Source: Sympetrum striolatum (lineage: Eukaryota > Arthropoda > Insecta > Odonata > Libellulidae). Taken from it: a stretch of DNA of 64,000 nt. The stretch is taken from contig OX388351.1 of assembly GCA_947579665.1 (NCBI GenBank), positions 58,040,939 to 58,104,938 of the forward strand. The letters run 5' to 3'. Positions 12,501-27,500 of the stretch are shown piece by piece; within the stretch, counting starts at the first letter, position 1, and the number at the start of each line of letters is the position of its first letter. The notes under the pieces were generated by a model. The model searched no databases and had not been told where the DNA came from. It worked only from the letters and a program-made list of their open reading frames with translations. The position numbers and the translations under genes were made by a program.

Positions 12501-15500
12501 TATTTAATGTAAATTGTGCCTTCAGCCTCCAACAGTTTAGCAACTATGTATCCTCTAGTATCCTTCAGTTATGTTACTAGAGCTTTCATGCCTCTCATAA
12601 AATTATGAGATTTAGCATTAAGGAAAGTAATTTAGGTAAAGCTGACAATTCTTCATTACTGTTGGAATTGCGTGTTTTTTTAAGTCTATCATATCAAGAA
12701 AATAGTTTTCATTTATGGGTGTATATTTTATAGCTATATATTCAAACACTTTAGTCAGAATTTATCAATAGTAAATATTGATTGTTTTCCCAAGTATAGA
12801 GATATTACTGTATATCTCATTATCTTTTCAGTGAACTTTGTAATGATAATAACCAGAATGAGATATTTCATTTTGCATCCCTCATCAGTTATGTAACCAA
12901 ACACTTTTGCAAAGATTAGCAAAAAATTTGGAGGTGTGAGTAGGTTTGACTGTATGTTAAAAATTTCATGTCATTGACAGATTTTCTCTATTCAAAGCAA
13001 ATTTGAGAAATTCTTGGTCCTAATAATGATAGCTATCATGTTGTCATGTTGCAGAGTTCTATGTGCCAGTGATATGTTGTAGTTGCATGTGATTCTCTGA
13101 TGCAAGTACACCTATATTGTGCAAATTAAATTAAATTACATTATTTTTTCTATACCTATTGTAATTATATTGTGAAGGGGCATGTTTTATCCAAGCCATT
13201 TTTTTCTCTTTGTGTAGATGTTTGAATTGTTGTTTGCACCCTAGGTATTGTTAGATGTATTTTCACCACAATTGTTGATCCTTTTAGATTTTCAGTAATT
13301 GTATTATGTATTTATGTATTTTTAATATAATTTATAAATTAGAAGGACACCAGGTATTGTAGTTTAATTGTGAAAGAAAAATTGATTTAAAACTAAATAC
13401 ATAGTCTATCTATCTCTATTTTGAAATGTAGAAGAATGTCGGATTACATTCTGCAGATCATCATTTAATCATACATCACCTCCTTAAATCATATGGTATA
13501 AAGAATCATTTTCAACAAATGAAATTAATTTTATTACAATGAAAATTGTTATGAATAATCTAAATACTAAACATGTTTTTGGTTGTTCTAGATGGTTAAT
13601 AGAATACTTCCGGAATTCAATTAATTTTGTAAACGTATAGGAACAATATGAGAAAAACATTTCCAGGTGCATACATTCCTTAATTACATCATTATCAGCT
13701 ATCTACTCTTATTCCTTGCAAGCATTACTTATCTCATCCATAGAGAGTAATGTATTGTTCAGAATTAGATGCTTAATCTTTGACTTAATTGAAAAAATGT
13801 TTACATAATTCATATTAATTTCATTTTATGCTTTAGTTCTTCACGAAGTGACTTTAGAAATTCCTTGTCTATAGAAATTGCCATGTTGGCAAGACAAAGT
13901 GAAAGTAAAGGAAAAAGTTAATGCAAGGTTATTTTATGGTTGTATGGTTTATCTGTTACTTTTAAGTGATCATTAACTGTGTATTCTCAGACCCTAAATT
14001 TTTATGTTAATTCATACTAGATCTATTTGAATTGCACCTATCAATTTATGTTGAACATTCTAACATGGTAACTATGTATTTATTATTGTGGGAATATTTT
14101 GAAGGTTCCTATTAGATAACTTTATGATAGGATGCTAATTTCTAAATAATTTCTTTGATGCTAAATTTCAACACTTTTGCAGTTATCATTTCTACCATCC
14201 TTAAGCTTTAGCCAACCTGAGAAATGTTCTTACAGCATAGTCGTCAGGAAAACTAACTAATCCTATCTAAAATCTTATTTTTAGTTAAAAATTATCGATA
14301 ATGAAATTTAGTTTTTTAATATTTAGGTAATCTATATACATGGGACTTGCCATTATTCAGATCATAAACAACAAAATAAAAGTACTGTAGAGGTGATCAT
14401 AGTACAGTCCTGGCCAAATTAACGCAGCACCGGCCGTAAGGATCGCTAGGGAGGTGCTGCGTTAATTTTGGCCAGGAGTGTACATTATAAACTTCTTTTT
14501 TGTTCTATATTGCTACTAATTAATTTGATCGATATTCATCAAATCTGTAGGATCTGTAGGCTATTCTTCACCAAATATGTTGTTGTATAGATGGATTATT
14601 TTCTTTTTTGCGATTAAAGAAGATCTAGTTATAACAATTTTACATTTAAAAATGAGGCATATTATATGAAAATTATGCAAAGGGCTATCAATTTTAATAA
14701 TATGTTTATAGATTTGTGCTTGAGCAAAAATCGAGTCCACAGCTTCACTGTAGGTTATAACTTAATAATGAAATTATTTTGTTTAATTGGTAGATCAGGT
14801 GTTTATAGTTCATTCACTTCCTAGTGATTTTGGCATAGATCTTTATCATTAGTTTGGATTTAAAATTATTTTGGCCCGTAGAATTGAGATCGCATCCTTC
14901 ACCATGCATTCAAGTATTGTAGTATTTAATTTCATCAAGTCTGTTGGACAAATAAAATAAAAGGAAGAAAATGTTGCTGCATACTATCCTTTCTGTGAAA
15001 TAGCTATTCAGGAACATAACTGAAATATTTAATTTCCTTAATTTGTAATGCTTTCAGTTTTGATCCTCTAAAATTCAGAGATTATACTTACAGCTATGCA
15101 GTAACATTTTATGATTTTCTTCTCACTGTATAGCAATTGAAAGAAATCTTGATTTCAGGAAATCCATAACTATGACTTTATTTTCAATATATTTAAATTT
15201 CAACTATTCATAGAAGAACTAGCTATGTTATCAAACAACCAAAGAATGTGAGATTTAATTTCTTACCTGACTCTTTGTATTTGAGAGTGTCCTCTCTTTG
15301 GGACTAAGAGTTCCTAGTTACTGTTAAATGATAATGGTACCATGACTGTAATTATTTCTGTTGCCAATGAGTATTAATACTTTTAGGTGAATCAAATTTG
15401 TATATTCCAGACTTCAAGAAAGTTGAGGAAACATGGTTTCAGATATCACGAAGTTGATTGAATTAAAAATAGTTATTTGCTTGATAATTAATAGAATGGT

Positions 15501-18500
15501 AGACCTAATAAACTTATAGTTAGAGGAGAAGGTTTTTATGAGATTCAAGCGTATATTGAATAATATTATGGTGACTCGTTATTTATAAAAACTGTTTAGG
15601 ATGAATCTTCAATAAAAACTTAGTTATACCTAATATTAACGATTGTCAAATGCCTTTACATAATAAGGAGAAGCGGAATTGTTCCTTCTGAGTAATTAAG
15701 AGTATCAAGTTGTGTTATGAAGTCAAATCTTAGAAAGAAATTGAGTGAAGTAGCATAGTCCAACCAGAAAAAAATTGTGGATTTAAATATGTTTTGAATT
15801 TGGTTTTTAATTATTACAAATCACTGGAGTATAGATGTTTCACTATTCCTCGGCACACTCTTCAACCATGTAGACCCCTCCAGTAAATTATTAGCAACCA
15901 GAAAAGGGCTTGGTACCTCAGTGTTTCACAGCTGTTTCCAAAGGGCAGGTGTAATTGTTAGGCAGGATTTCCATAGCTGAAAACCCATGGCAATGGCTTC
16001 CAGAGTATTTTAACTACAACATTCTAACAAAGCCTCATACTTTTTCCTATTATAGAATTTGAAATTACAAATCAATTGCACATATACAATAGCCATACTA
16101 TTTTATGTATTATTACATAAGTGGTGGAAACGTCTTTTGTCATCTCTTTGACTCATGAAAGCAAAAAGAGTGACTGATTTTGGCATTGGGGACTTTGCCA
16201 ATGGACTGGCTGAGGATGTGGCTTTGAGTATTATTTTCTGTGATAGTTTGGGGAGGATGATTAGGTTGTTGGAGTTGTGTGTTTCTCTCTCTCACACACT
16301 TTCCACTGTAGCAGGAGGTGTGGGAGAAGAAGGGAGGGCGCCTATTTGCCAGAGGGGACCGCACCAGTTCAGGAGGGAACAGCAGGGGGAGGAAGAAGTC
16401 CTCGCTGCTGAGTTCAGAGAGCAGCGTGAGTGGGGGTGGGGGAAAGTGCCTTGGGGGAGGGGGACCCCCTCCACCCTCTTCTTCTCCTGAGTGTCTCCTC
16501 TGTGTGGGACTAAGAGTCCTCCCCTAATAACTTGCTTTATGACCTCATTCTCCAAAATCCCATCATCTTGCGCTTTTGTTGCCGTTTTGGCTCTGATAAC
16601 AATAGAAATAGCCATTCAAACCAGGTCAGACTTTGGCCTATGTCAAGGTGCTTGGTGATGAAACAATAAGTTTCGGTAGCAGGGAATGTGTAGTGACAGA
16701 AAGGAACCTGTAAATAATTCTTAAAATGGAACTTGCTGTGAATTTTTAACATGCTCACGCTAATAAGTATTTATATGTGATTGGACATTTAGGTAACTTA
16801 AACTTGTTGCGGACTGACTGGATTTCTCCAAAATGTGATGATACTTTTCGTACCATCTTTAGTAATTGCTGCTTTTATTTAGATTTGGTAAAAGCTGTAT
16901 TGAACAAACTTCCTCAGCTTTTCATTAACTTACAATTTTTTTGTTATTTGTGGGTATGAATATTGTTGTCTAATAATTATTCTACTTAATCTAATCGTGT
17001 CATAGTTTTGTAAAAAACTGTTTAATTTATTGATCTATTTCTGCAGAAGAATTAATAGTTAGCATTCTTTTAATATTGATGAATATGTGCTGCTATTCCG
17101 TAGTTATGTTGACAAATGTAATTATTTTTACCCTCAAAATCTTTTAAGAGAACCCGTCTCATTAATTTAATATGCCATTCTTATATGTGCATATAGCATT
17201 GAAGTATTTAAAGTAGGATAGTAATGTATCAACGTATGACCTTAAAACTAATATGATTAACCTCACTCCTTCTCTAAACCAACTTATCGTTAATCCATGA
17301 ACATAGTAACTAGGCAACTATATGTATCTGTTCTGTGTCTTTCTTTAACAATTTTTGAAAAGAGATCCATTTTGATTTTCGTGCTCATTGATGATATCCG
17401 AAAGCGTGATGTTTTAAAAGTTGATTTAAGTTTGCTAAAAATGCAATATCTGTCCCTAAAGGGTTTTTCCTTGTAACATGTGTGAACAAATGAGTCCTTT
17501 ACTCACAATTTCTTCTTAAGTGTTTATGAGATTCTCATTTAAAATCTGCTCTCTTTTGAGTTCACATTTCCTAACACATTTTTCATTGCTGACATTTGGT
17601 TGTTAATTTCATTGTTCATTTTTGATTGCTCTGAGTTATATAACAGCTTTCACTGCTAAGTCTATATAAAACCAGAGCCATGTACATACATACCAGTGGG
17701 TTCACTGCTGCCAGGCATAAAGAGGATTGTGGTATTATATTGTCTTAGTCCTCATGCCCGTACTATACAATAATCAGCTGCTATTTAAAGTCTACCACCC
17801 TGCCACCAGGCTTTGTGGCTCTGTATACTGCTATTTTTCAAAAATCCCCACACACTTCTTTTTTACTGATCTAGGGGATATTTTTTATACCTTATGTGTA
17901 CATTAGGTATGTATCTGTCTTCCATATCTTCTCTTGTTTCCTTATTCATATTGTGTACACTTCTAGAACTGAAATAGAACAGAAACTTAACTTATCATTA
18001 TTTGTCTGACCCGAGAGCAGGGTAACAATCCATATTCAAACCAAAAACAGAATTATTTTTTCCAGAATGAAAGCCAAACCCATACCAGCTAATTTTTCTG
18101 TCCCGTTTTATGGTTTTTAACCTTTACAGGTTTTAAGGTTTTCTTAGAATAAACATATAAAGCTACCATGCAGTACACTAATAACTAAATGTATTCTTTG
18201 ATTATTTATTTTTTATTTTTTTGGTGTATTCCAAATTTACATTGAAATAAATCCGATATAATGATCACCTTCTGCTGGAATTGTTTTATTGTAGCAGAAA
18301 AACAGTTTGATGGTTTTTGCTAATGTAACCAAACTGAATTTTGTAATTAACCAAACTGAATTTTGTAATTGTCATTGAACTACAGTGAAAACTAGAGAAA
18401 CAATAATTTTGTTTTGAACCCCAGCTAGATAGTTCTCATTACTTAGGGCCTGAGGATGAGACATTTTAATAGAAGCCATTCAGTCATCTTCCAAAATTCC

Positions 18501-21500
18501 TGCAATATTTTGGCTTAAATATATACCAGACAATCTTGTTTCGAATTGTGAATGATATTCTTTAAATTCTTCCTCTAATGCAAATTAATGCAAAAGCAGT
18601 GAAACTCAATTCATTACATATACTTCATTACTAATCAGTTGATTTGAAAATTGATGTTAACATTCCTATTTGCCCCATCTTGAAAAAGGAAAAAGGTTTG
18701 TTATATTTATGCTTCTGGGATACTCTGGTTTTATTTTTATACTAAATATAGAAATGTTTACATATTTTCAGTTGTCACTACTTTATAATCCTTACTGCCG
18801 ATAACTGAATGCCTTCTACCTTCTTTTCTTGCTCTTGGTGTGAGTTTATATCTTTTTCTTGTCTGCTAATCTCAGGAAAAATGTATTCCACCTTTAGAAA
18901 AATCAAATATCATAGTATGCTCCAGTTTTTTCTTCAGTAATGATAGATTTTGTGAGGATAAAATACTAAATATTTTCCTCTGCACTGTAAGATTGGCCTC
19001 ATCCCAGTTTTGAAATTAAGATTTATTTCCATTTCATGAGAATTATATTAACATCAGTTTTCAGCTGTAACACAGTATAGTTTAACATACTACTCATGCA
19101 GGCTCATGATTATGATTCATTCATTTTTATGAAAAAAGTCCCTTTTGGGCTAAAATTATCATCAGATCTATGATCTGAGCAACTTCATTTAAAAAATTTA
19201 GAAATATTCACTTGTGTAGCTCCTATTAGTAAGCTACTTATGGTAACCAAGAGATTACTATAGATTTTTAAAATTTTTAAGATGATTTTAATTGTTCAAT
19301 TTGGCATGGTTTCTATTGTTTTCAGCAGTATATAAATAGTATACACCTTGGTCATGCTACCTATTATATCTTTTCCATGATCTTAAAAACAATAGATTTC
19401 AGATTTATTGGTTTTTCTTTCCCCTCTGGTTTTTGAGATTTGGCATTTTTTGCTAGTTTTATCAAAATCAGCCATTCCCAAGATGCTACTTCAGTCATGC
19501 ATCATTGTTTTTGTGCTGAACTGTCACTGCGCAAGGCTCAACTTAGTGCCAACATTAGAAAGTGATATGTTACTGGAAAGACTATATAGGTCTAGATAAG
19601 CTGTTTACATGTAAGAGCCTCTTATATAGAAGAGAATTATAACTATGCTCATAAAATTAAAGAATTTTGGATAACTCACTGCAGTACATTGAAAATGTAT
19701 TTATTCATTTAAAGAATATAAAATTTCAGTTATTTTATCTTAGATAAATAACTGTTAAATATTGAAACTTAAATTTATGAGCATAGTGCTATAATTTTGT
19801 ACCTGTATCAGTTTGTTATGATACATTGAAGTACTTTAAAGCCAAATATTCTGTTAGGTTGGAATATAATTTTATAGAAATCACAATTCAATGAACTGCA
19901 AATCATTGATTTATAGTGGGGCTTAAAGCACAATATTTTTACCAAACCATTGCTAAAAATTCATTGAAGGTAAATTTTTATAAAACATATGGAGGTAGGG
20001 TCCTTTAGGTGACCGCTAACTACTTTTTGAGTCAGAATACATTTTTTTATTATTTCAACAGTTACATCCCTATAATTTTAGAATTCATGACAAGCTAGAA
20101 CTGGTATGTCCAAATTGTGCAGCATTTTTCATAACTTTTCCTTAAAATGTGTGAAAATACATCACTTTCATTCCAAGTTCAGTCTAATTCATATTTTTAT
20201 TATCTGAAATGATTATTGCACCTTGCTAGCTAAGAGAATACTCTAAGTAGTGTAAATAAGTTGTCGATTTAATTTGTTCTGACCTGGTCAGAGTGGTTTG
20301 TTACATTCATCATATCTTTCAACATCTCTGCTTTCATTTTTCACACTTCACTACCTCTTTCTGAATACCTAATCCTAACAGCATTATTATTTGTGGGGCA
20401 TGTGTTTATATGTCATTGATTCCTGCTGCTGCATAAGACAAAGTGAACTGAGTGCTTTGAAAAATTAGCCATACTTGTGTTTTGTGCTGTGATCTTTTCA
20501 TGCCTCATGTGATATTTTCTCTTAAATTTTTATGTAAAAAATATTAACTCTGTAATGCATGTTTTCCATTGCTTTTGTTGATGTGACTGTATTCCCTAAG
20601 CATCTCGATTTTATAATAAACAGTTTTATAGGAGGAAATAACAACAGTTAAGGTCTGTTATAACATGCCTGATTAGGCTTTGTAATATTTTCTACTTTTC
20701 TCATTGAATGAATTTGTTATAGTGAAGTTATTTAACTGAATGTTGATTGTGGCTGCAATCTGGCATAATAAAACAAGCCTGAACTAAAATTAATACTTTC
20801 TCATTTCCTTATCCCCTCATTATTTTAATGCTAACTTATGGTATTGTTAATTGATTAGAATGTTTTACCATACATTCAATGTGTTAGCAAAAATCTTCTG
20901 GTCAACTGACTCATCATATCTTCTGTTTATTTAGATAAGAATTTTCTTTGTTTTATTGCATAATCGTGCATTATAATCTTAGAATTTTGTTGTTTTCACA
21001 ATACTGAGTACTCATGGTTCATGGAAGTTTTTATTCAGCATAAATTTTGCTTAAACAAAACATCTAATCATTCGCAGAAGGAAATGCTGGTTACTAAAAG
21101 TGATAGAGAATGTTAAATTGGAAATTTATTGCATGTTTTCTATGCTGCCTGTTAAATATTGTCATAATAGTTATCGTTGCAGAGTAGTTTATAATACCTG
21201 TTTCAATGAATGCCATTTATACAATTCTTCAATGTTGTTAGATCAAACTTAGATTTCTCAATTTTGAAGCAATAATTTTGATTGAAGCTAATATTTATTA
21301 TAGAAATGACTCATAGAAGAATGTTGAAAAGAGAGAATAAATATTGCGGTATTTTTTTCCAATATTGCATCCTGACTATGGAATTCTAAATTAATTCCAA
21401 AAAATAGAGATGAAGGAGGCAGTAAATGTGACCTTTATTCTGTTATAGTTTAATATTTCTGTTTATATTTGATGAGGTATTCTGAAAGGATTTTTAAGTG

Positions 21501-24500
21501 ATAGTTCTGAGGTCAAATTCTGTAAATAAATGACCAGGAAAAAATCGAAATTAATAATTCCATTGAAACATAATTAAAAAGAAGAATGTAAGTCCAATTA
21601 AAGTATGTTTCTATACTTATATGTTTATTTAGGAGGTTTATGAACATGTTATGATTGGTAAGAGTTATTTTGTTCTTATATCTAACATGAGTGGACCAAA
21701 ATATTTGATAATATTTGAGTATTGAGTTTAGTAACACAGCCTCTACATTTTTCTGAAGACTCTCTCTTATTTGCATTTAAAATATCTCAAATGTAGAACC
21801 ATTATGTATTCACTTCAGATTTCTTCTTTTGTCAAAAGCAATGTTTCTCATCCTTTTTTCATCATCTCTTTCTGAAGTATTTAAAAAATTTCAATGTCCC
21901 CCGTTTAACTAAATTACCTATTTTGAATAAAAAAATAAATTCTTCACCTAATAAAATCAGCCAACTTCAAGTAACTTTGTTGTATTACATGATGTTGGAA
22001 AAAAAAACTTTTTGGATGAAACTAAATCCTACTTCATTTAAACTTAGAGACTTATGAGTCAAATAGTTTGAATGATTAGCACTAAAACTGTTTGCAACAG
22101 TTACATTAGAAATGGTTTCCGAGTAGAGAATACCTATGAAAATCTATAGACCAGTACTATAGACACATGTTTGTAGTAGGTTTTAGTTATAACTCCAAAT
22201 ACATTGCTATGTTGAAAATATCTGTTTGATTTGTAATAAAGACTTTTGAATATTTGAGAATTTTTCAGCTATTCATAAAATTTATTCAGCTTCTAACTCC
22301 TATCATATTATAATCATATGATCTTTGCCACTCTTAAAGATGATTCTTTAAGCAGTACTGTTAGGATTAGTAATTTGACGAAATTGCTAGACTAATAGAA
22401 CATATTTATAACATTTATGTTTAAGTTCAGATTAAGTCTGAACAGGAACTTAGTGTGATATATGCTGTCATTTGTTTTGGGATAATAGAGAAGCATCAAT
22501 CGTTTAGATTTGTTATCTACGTTAACTTTTATTCTAAATTATAATTACCCAGCCTATTGGCTATCTGTGGGTCCTTTCCTGCAGTTGAAGAATATAAGTT
22601 CCTATTTATACTTTGAATAAGAGAATCGAATCTGATAGGTTACATCCCTAAAATAGTAAGAGAACATGCCTTCGTAAACGTAATACTTTATATTGATGAC
22701 AATTTAGCAATATCATGTCATTCATTTAATGAATCGTAAGTCCCACTAAGCTTATATTCTTTGCTTCTTTAATTTATTGAGCATAGTGGCTAAAAGTAGA
22801 AGGGAAGAAAAAAAATCGCTTTGTATTTAATTTAAAAGGAGAATTTTGGGTTTATAAGGTAATTATTAACATGGATTCCACTCTCTTGGCTATGATTTGG
22901 TAGTAGGATGCCAAGAAAGATGAAGGAAGAAAGGAGCTTTTACCAACCACTCTACTAAATGGAAAGAATCTTGGTTAAAACTCACAGAGTTATCATTAGG
23001 TGTTAGGCAAAAAGCAACAAAATTTTATGAGTTTTACCTGGAGTTGAAACCATGATCATTTCCAATAAATAGTGTGTTTGGTGAAAGTTCACTTTTTCAT
23101 TATTCTTTGTGAATTATGTTGGTTAGAAACTGATTCATCCACTGATATTTGGATAATTTTCTCCTGCTTCTAAGATATTCTTTCCAAATAATAGGTTCTG
23201 GAATATATCTGAAATAAATTGCCTTTAAAATGAATAACTTGTCTTAGTGAATCAGCGTAAGGAATAGAGGACAAAAGTTCAAGTTTTTCTATCATTGGCT
23301 GCTTTCATAAAAATATGTTTCATAGAATTTAATGTTAAAATAGATTAGCTGTATGACAGAAGTTTATAATTGATATGCAAGAATGCATGCTGTCAAAATT
23401 CAAATGGTAATACCAAAAGTGTGTTCTTCTATATCTTTACTTTGCATCTACAATTTGATATGAAATAGTATTGAAACAAACACCTCTTGCCTCAAAAGAG
23501 ATAAGCATGTTGAGAGTATGGGGAAAATGATAAATTTTCATGTGCCAATTTCACCTGATCGTAAAATAACTTTCCTTTCATATGACATTAGTTTATCCCA
23601 ATTAATTATTTGAGAAAATACTTTGAGTAAAATATGATTCAAAACTGGTAATTATTAATAGATGCATTAAAAGTATCTCACATAATAGATAAAAATCATT
23701 GTATATTTTTAACAGGTGATTGTAAATAATTTTGATAAAACTTTATTAACACATGTATTGTTTGTGTCACATTTCTAAATTTTTACCTGTTTTTGATAAA
23801 TAATCCTCTCTTACTAATCTTAAAACTTAGTTTTATACCAATTCAAATTCTCATGGAATAATCCTATAATGTATTTCTCACCTCTTATTTTCTTCTTCTC
23901 TATTTCTAATGTAATCTTCTTTTTCCTCCTTAATTGAATCTTTTCTCTGCAGCCATCTTAATATGTGTGTTGTTTGGCCTGCATCTCAACATCTCTGATG
24001 TGCTTAAACTTATATTGAAGTGTATGTTGCAGAAAAGTGTATCTTGCATGCAAGCAGTAAATCTAATTTTCATACTTGTATTCCACCTCAGTATCATCAA
24101 TTTTCATGTATGATGTAAGTTATATTTCTATTTTATCAATCTTGCTTCTTATTGTTTTCATTACAATCACATTATTGGTAACTTGACATATTTCTCTCAC
24201 TTAATATGGTAGTTTGCTATTCCTGTTTTGGGAAGGCTAGAAGCCCTGATAAGTCCCTCTTCTTAATTTCAACTTTGAAAGAATAGCTAATATTATAACT
24301 TACTTTGATTCGCCTGCTTGAAGTACTTATCTAATATTTAATATTTTGAGAATAACCCTTACTTGTCAAATTGCCATTCTAACATTATTTTAATTTGTTA
24401 TGTACAACATTTTTCATGGCGTCTTCATTGACGATTAATTCTTATACATTTTGCTACTAATTTTTTAAATATAGAATTACTTTGGAGCTCTTATGGTGAG

Positions 24501-27500
24501 CTGAATGTGTTCTAACACCAAGTATTAAAATCTTAGAACTGAAGTTAAAATTTATGTATAATAGTTATCCTTGGTGGAATCATGTTATCCTAATATTACA
24601 TGATTAGGACTTACATTATTTTTCTCTTCTTAAGTCAAAGTGTATGTATGTCTCTGCTCTTGATTGTGCTTACCTACAGTTGATGTTTCAGTGTTGCTAG
24701 TTTTCTGTCATTTCTGTGTGTCTTATTTTGTGTAATTAATAGATAAAATGCTAGCTTTATGAAAGCTTATGATTTTAAAATAGTTAGTAAATATTTCCCG
24801 TCTTTACCATTGTTTTTACTAACAACAATTATAAATTTTTACCATGGATATTTTTCTGAAATTTTTAAGCTAAAATATTTATTTTATATCAGAGCTAAAC
24901 TAACACATCATTTTGTTACCATACATATATAAAGTCATCCCGTTGTCACCGTGTTTTTGAGCATTTTCTGTAATATTTGTGAATTTTTCCATGCAATGTG
25001 CTTCTGAGAATATAATGATAGATGATTTTTATTTGTGGAAGAAATATCTTAAAATTTCTTTGAAGGAATTTGGAGATCTTTCATATGTGACTTCAAATTC
25101 ATGTATTAGCAATGTGATATACATGTATGAAGAAGTATTTGATGGGTTACTAAGTTAATTATGATTGCAAGCTTATCCAAATTCTGTCATTAATTGCAGT
25201 GTAGCTTTAATTGTATTTGACATGGGGAATATATTTTCCTGCGCTTATAAAAAGTATTTCATTCTGTATACTGAAGCTCAGATGTTTTACATCAGTACAG
25301 ACATTATAGATTTTAAAAAATTGTTTTGATTTGCAAATAATTTGTCACTCTTTTCCATTTAAATATTCAGATCCAACCATCACACAAAATACAAAGTTCT
25401 TTCGTATGAAAGAAGGTTTGAGTATGATATCAGAAAATTACTTTCCAAGCTAAACAATTTTTCTCTCAAGTATACACTTGTATAAATAAAAAAAAAATTT
25501 ATGTAGGTATGAAATCTCCATATCATTTCCTCAAAAATCCGTTTAGTTAGCAGTTCAATTTTGTAGAATTATTTTTGATAGTAGTTCTTGGCTTTTATTT
25601 TAATTCATGATATTTTTGATATCCTACAGCCACGGAAGTTACTTCTTGAGCAGTTGTCAAGGGTATTACCACCAGCTGATGATTGGATCCCAGATCATGT
25701 TGCCCTTGTATCAGCAGCTGACCCCGCCGGAGCTCTTTTAGCTGCAAGACTCCAAGAGCGACAGCTTAAAGTAGTGTCAACCGTTGGAGGGGCAGATGTC
25801 AGAGCTACTTTGACTTGCCTTGTGACCAAAATACAAAAATTGTGAGAAAATCCTAGATTTTTTAGAACTACCGACTCTTATTTTCTATAATAACTAATCT
25901 AAGATAATAAATTTTAGTTGTTATTTTGTCATATCATCATGTCATAGCCTAAACAGAAGACAAGTTTCATTCTTCTTCTGCCTTTCTAATTGCTAAATGG
26001 TCAAGAGTTAGAACTTGAAACAGAATGACCCATGCAGTGATATCTCCTCTGAGATATCAGTTCACTTATTGCTATCTGAGGAAAAGTTAGAGATTGAGAA
26101 AAAATTGATCTTCCTCAATTTGAAAATATAACAATCTCTATTGGTCCATTGTGATTTGTGGAAAACAAATATTGGACAAGTCATAAAACATTTAAATACA
26201 TGCAATTGATATATGTTACTGGCTCTACCAGTAATTTGACCATAAAAATTAAGCATTTTAACTAGAATTCTGTATTAATTATTTTGCTTGTCTGCTATGT
26301 CAATGTCTTTGATGGTTTTCTTTTATCTTAAATTTACAGTTGCAACAGCAATGCAAAGCCCCCATCCCCAATAAAGGTGATCTTAGCTGGGTCTGACAGC
26401 TTTGTCAACTCTGTCCTTAGGCATTACGTAGAGCAGCTGTCTTTCAAATCATCTGAATGGCAGAGTTATATCCGATTCCTCATCATTCCTTTAGGTAAAG
26501 GTAAATTCTATGATCGTTTATGATATTCTGACAAAAAGAATATTTTTATTGTGATTTGGTTATACCTAATCTTAGTAATATTGAAATAAAATATTAATAA
26601 TTTGTTAATTCTCTCTTTTCTTAAATTTATTTAAATTTGAAATTAATTAATTCATTGAATTTATGAGGTGCTCATGTGGTGTTCTCATGTGTAATTATGA
26701 CATGCTCATGTGTTATATTTTTAAATAAAGGTTTCTCATTATACCCATGAATTATGTCATGGGCATAGTTATTGTGTATAAATAGGCTTGAAAATTTGAC
26801 TATACGATATGTTCTTTCTTGATCACTATTCAGGTTCTGTTTTAATTACAAATCTTTATAGTTATCTAAATTTTGGTTCTTCAACATTCTAAATTAATCA
26901 TCTTGAATTATGGACTAATTTTTGTATTACAGGTTTAGTCACAATGTCAAGCCTGGTATTAGTTAGTTAGTTAGTTTGACCCTTTATTGGCGAGGTTAGG
27001 CCCAGGTGGGCCTCTCTTCCACCTAACCTCGTATGTCGTTACATTTAAAAAAACTCAACTTATTAAAAAAAAATACAAAAAAAAGAGAAGGGTGTGGGAA
27101 AAAATCTATGCAACTGAAGGTTGACTAAGAAAAAACCCACGTTGCGGGAAAACACCCACAAAGAAGGGGGGTGAAAAAAACCCGCGAAAACACAGTAATA
27201 GAAATAAATACAATAATACACAAACATAGATATATGAAAAGTGAAAAAGATTATATATGAACAATTGTTTGAGAAAGTAAATTTAACAAAATGTATAGAA
27301 GACCTAATTGATAGTTAGTTATAATAAAAGTTTAAAGCTATAATAAACTAAATAATCTAATATTCTATAACCTACAATATAGTATATTAAAAATTTTATA
27401 AAATTTCTTCAGCCGGAGGCATTTGTCAATAGATGTTTTCATGGACTGTCTTGAAGTCCTTGTCATTGTTAAGGTAATTCCTGTTAAATGGAGGTGCCTG

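Larger units (their letters stand above)
5757..16314. other. PACS intron (10.6 kb) carrying several elements
   Basis: Contents in order: plain AT-rich DNA (5757-6534), a TA microsatellite, the B-box repeat array, the Tigger copy 8020-11286, plain AT-rich DNA (11287-14404), the 76-bp palindrome, and plain AT-rich DNA (14481-16314). I see no exon-like sequence in the plain stretches. Confidence 0.6.

Noticed and set aside
16140..16615. Long open frames on both strands around the GC-rich patch
   Set aside because: Only the frame starting near 16315 fits the PACS splice phases; the others are shadows of GC-rich composition.
17640..17870. Possible hidden PACS exon or ncRNA in the GC-richer patch
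   Set aside because: No open frame of the right phase between splice signals and no stable structure that I could identify.
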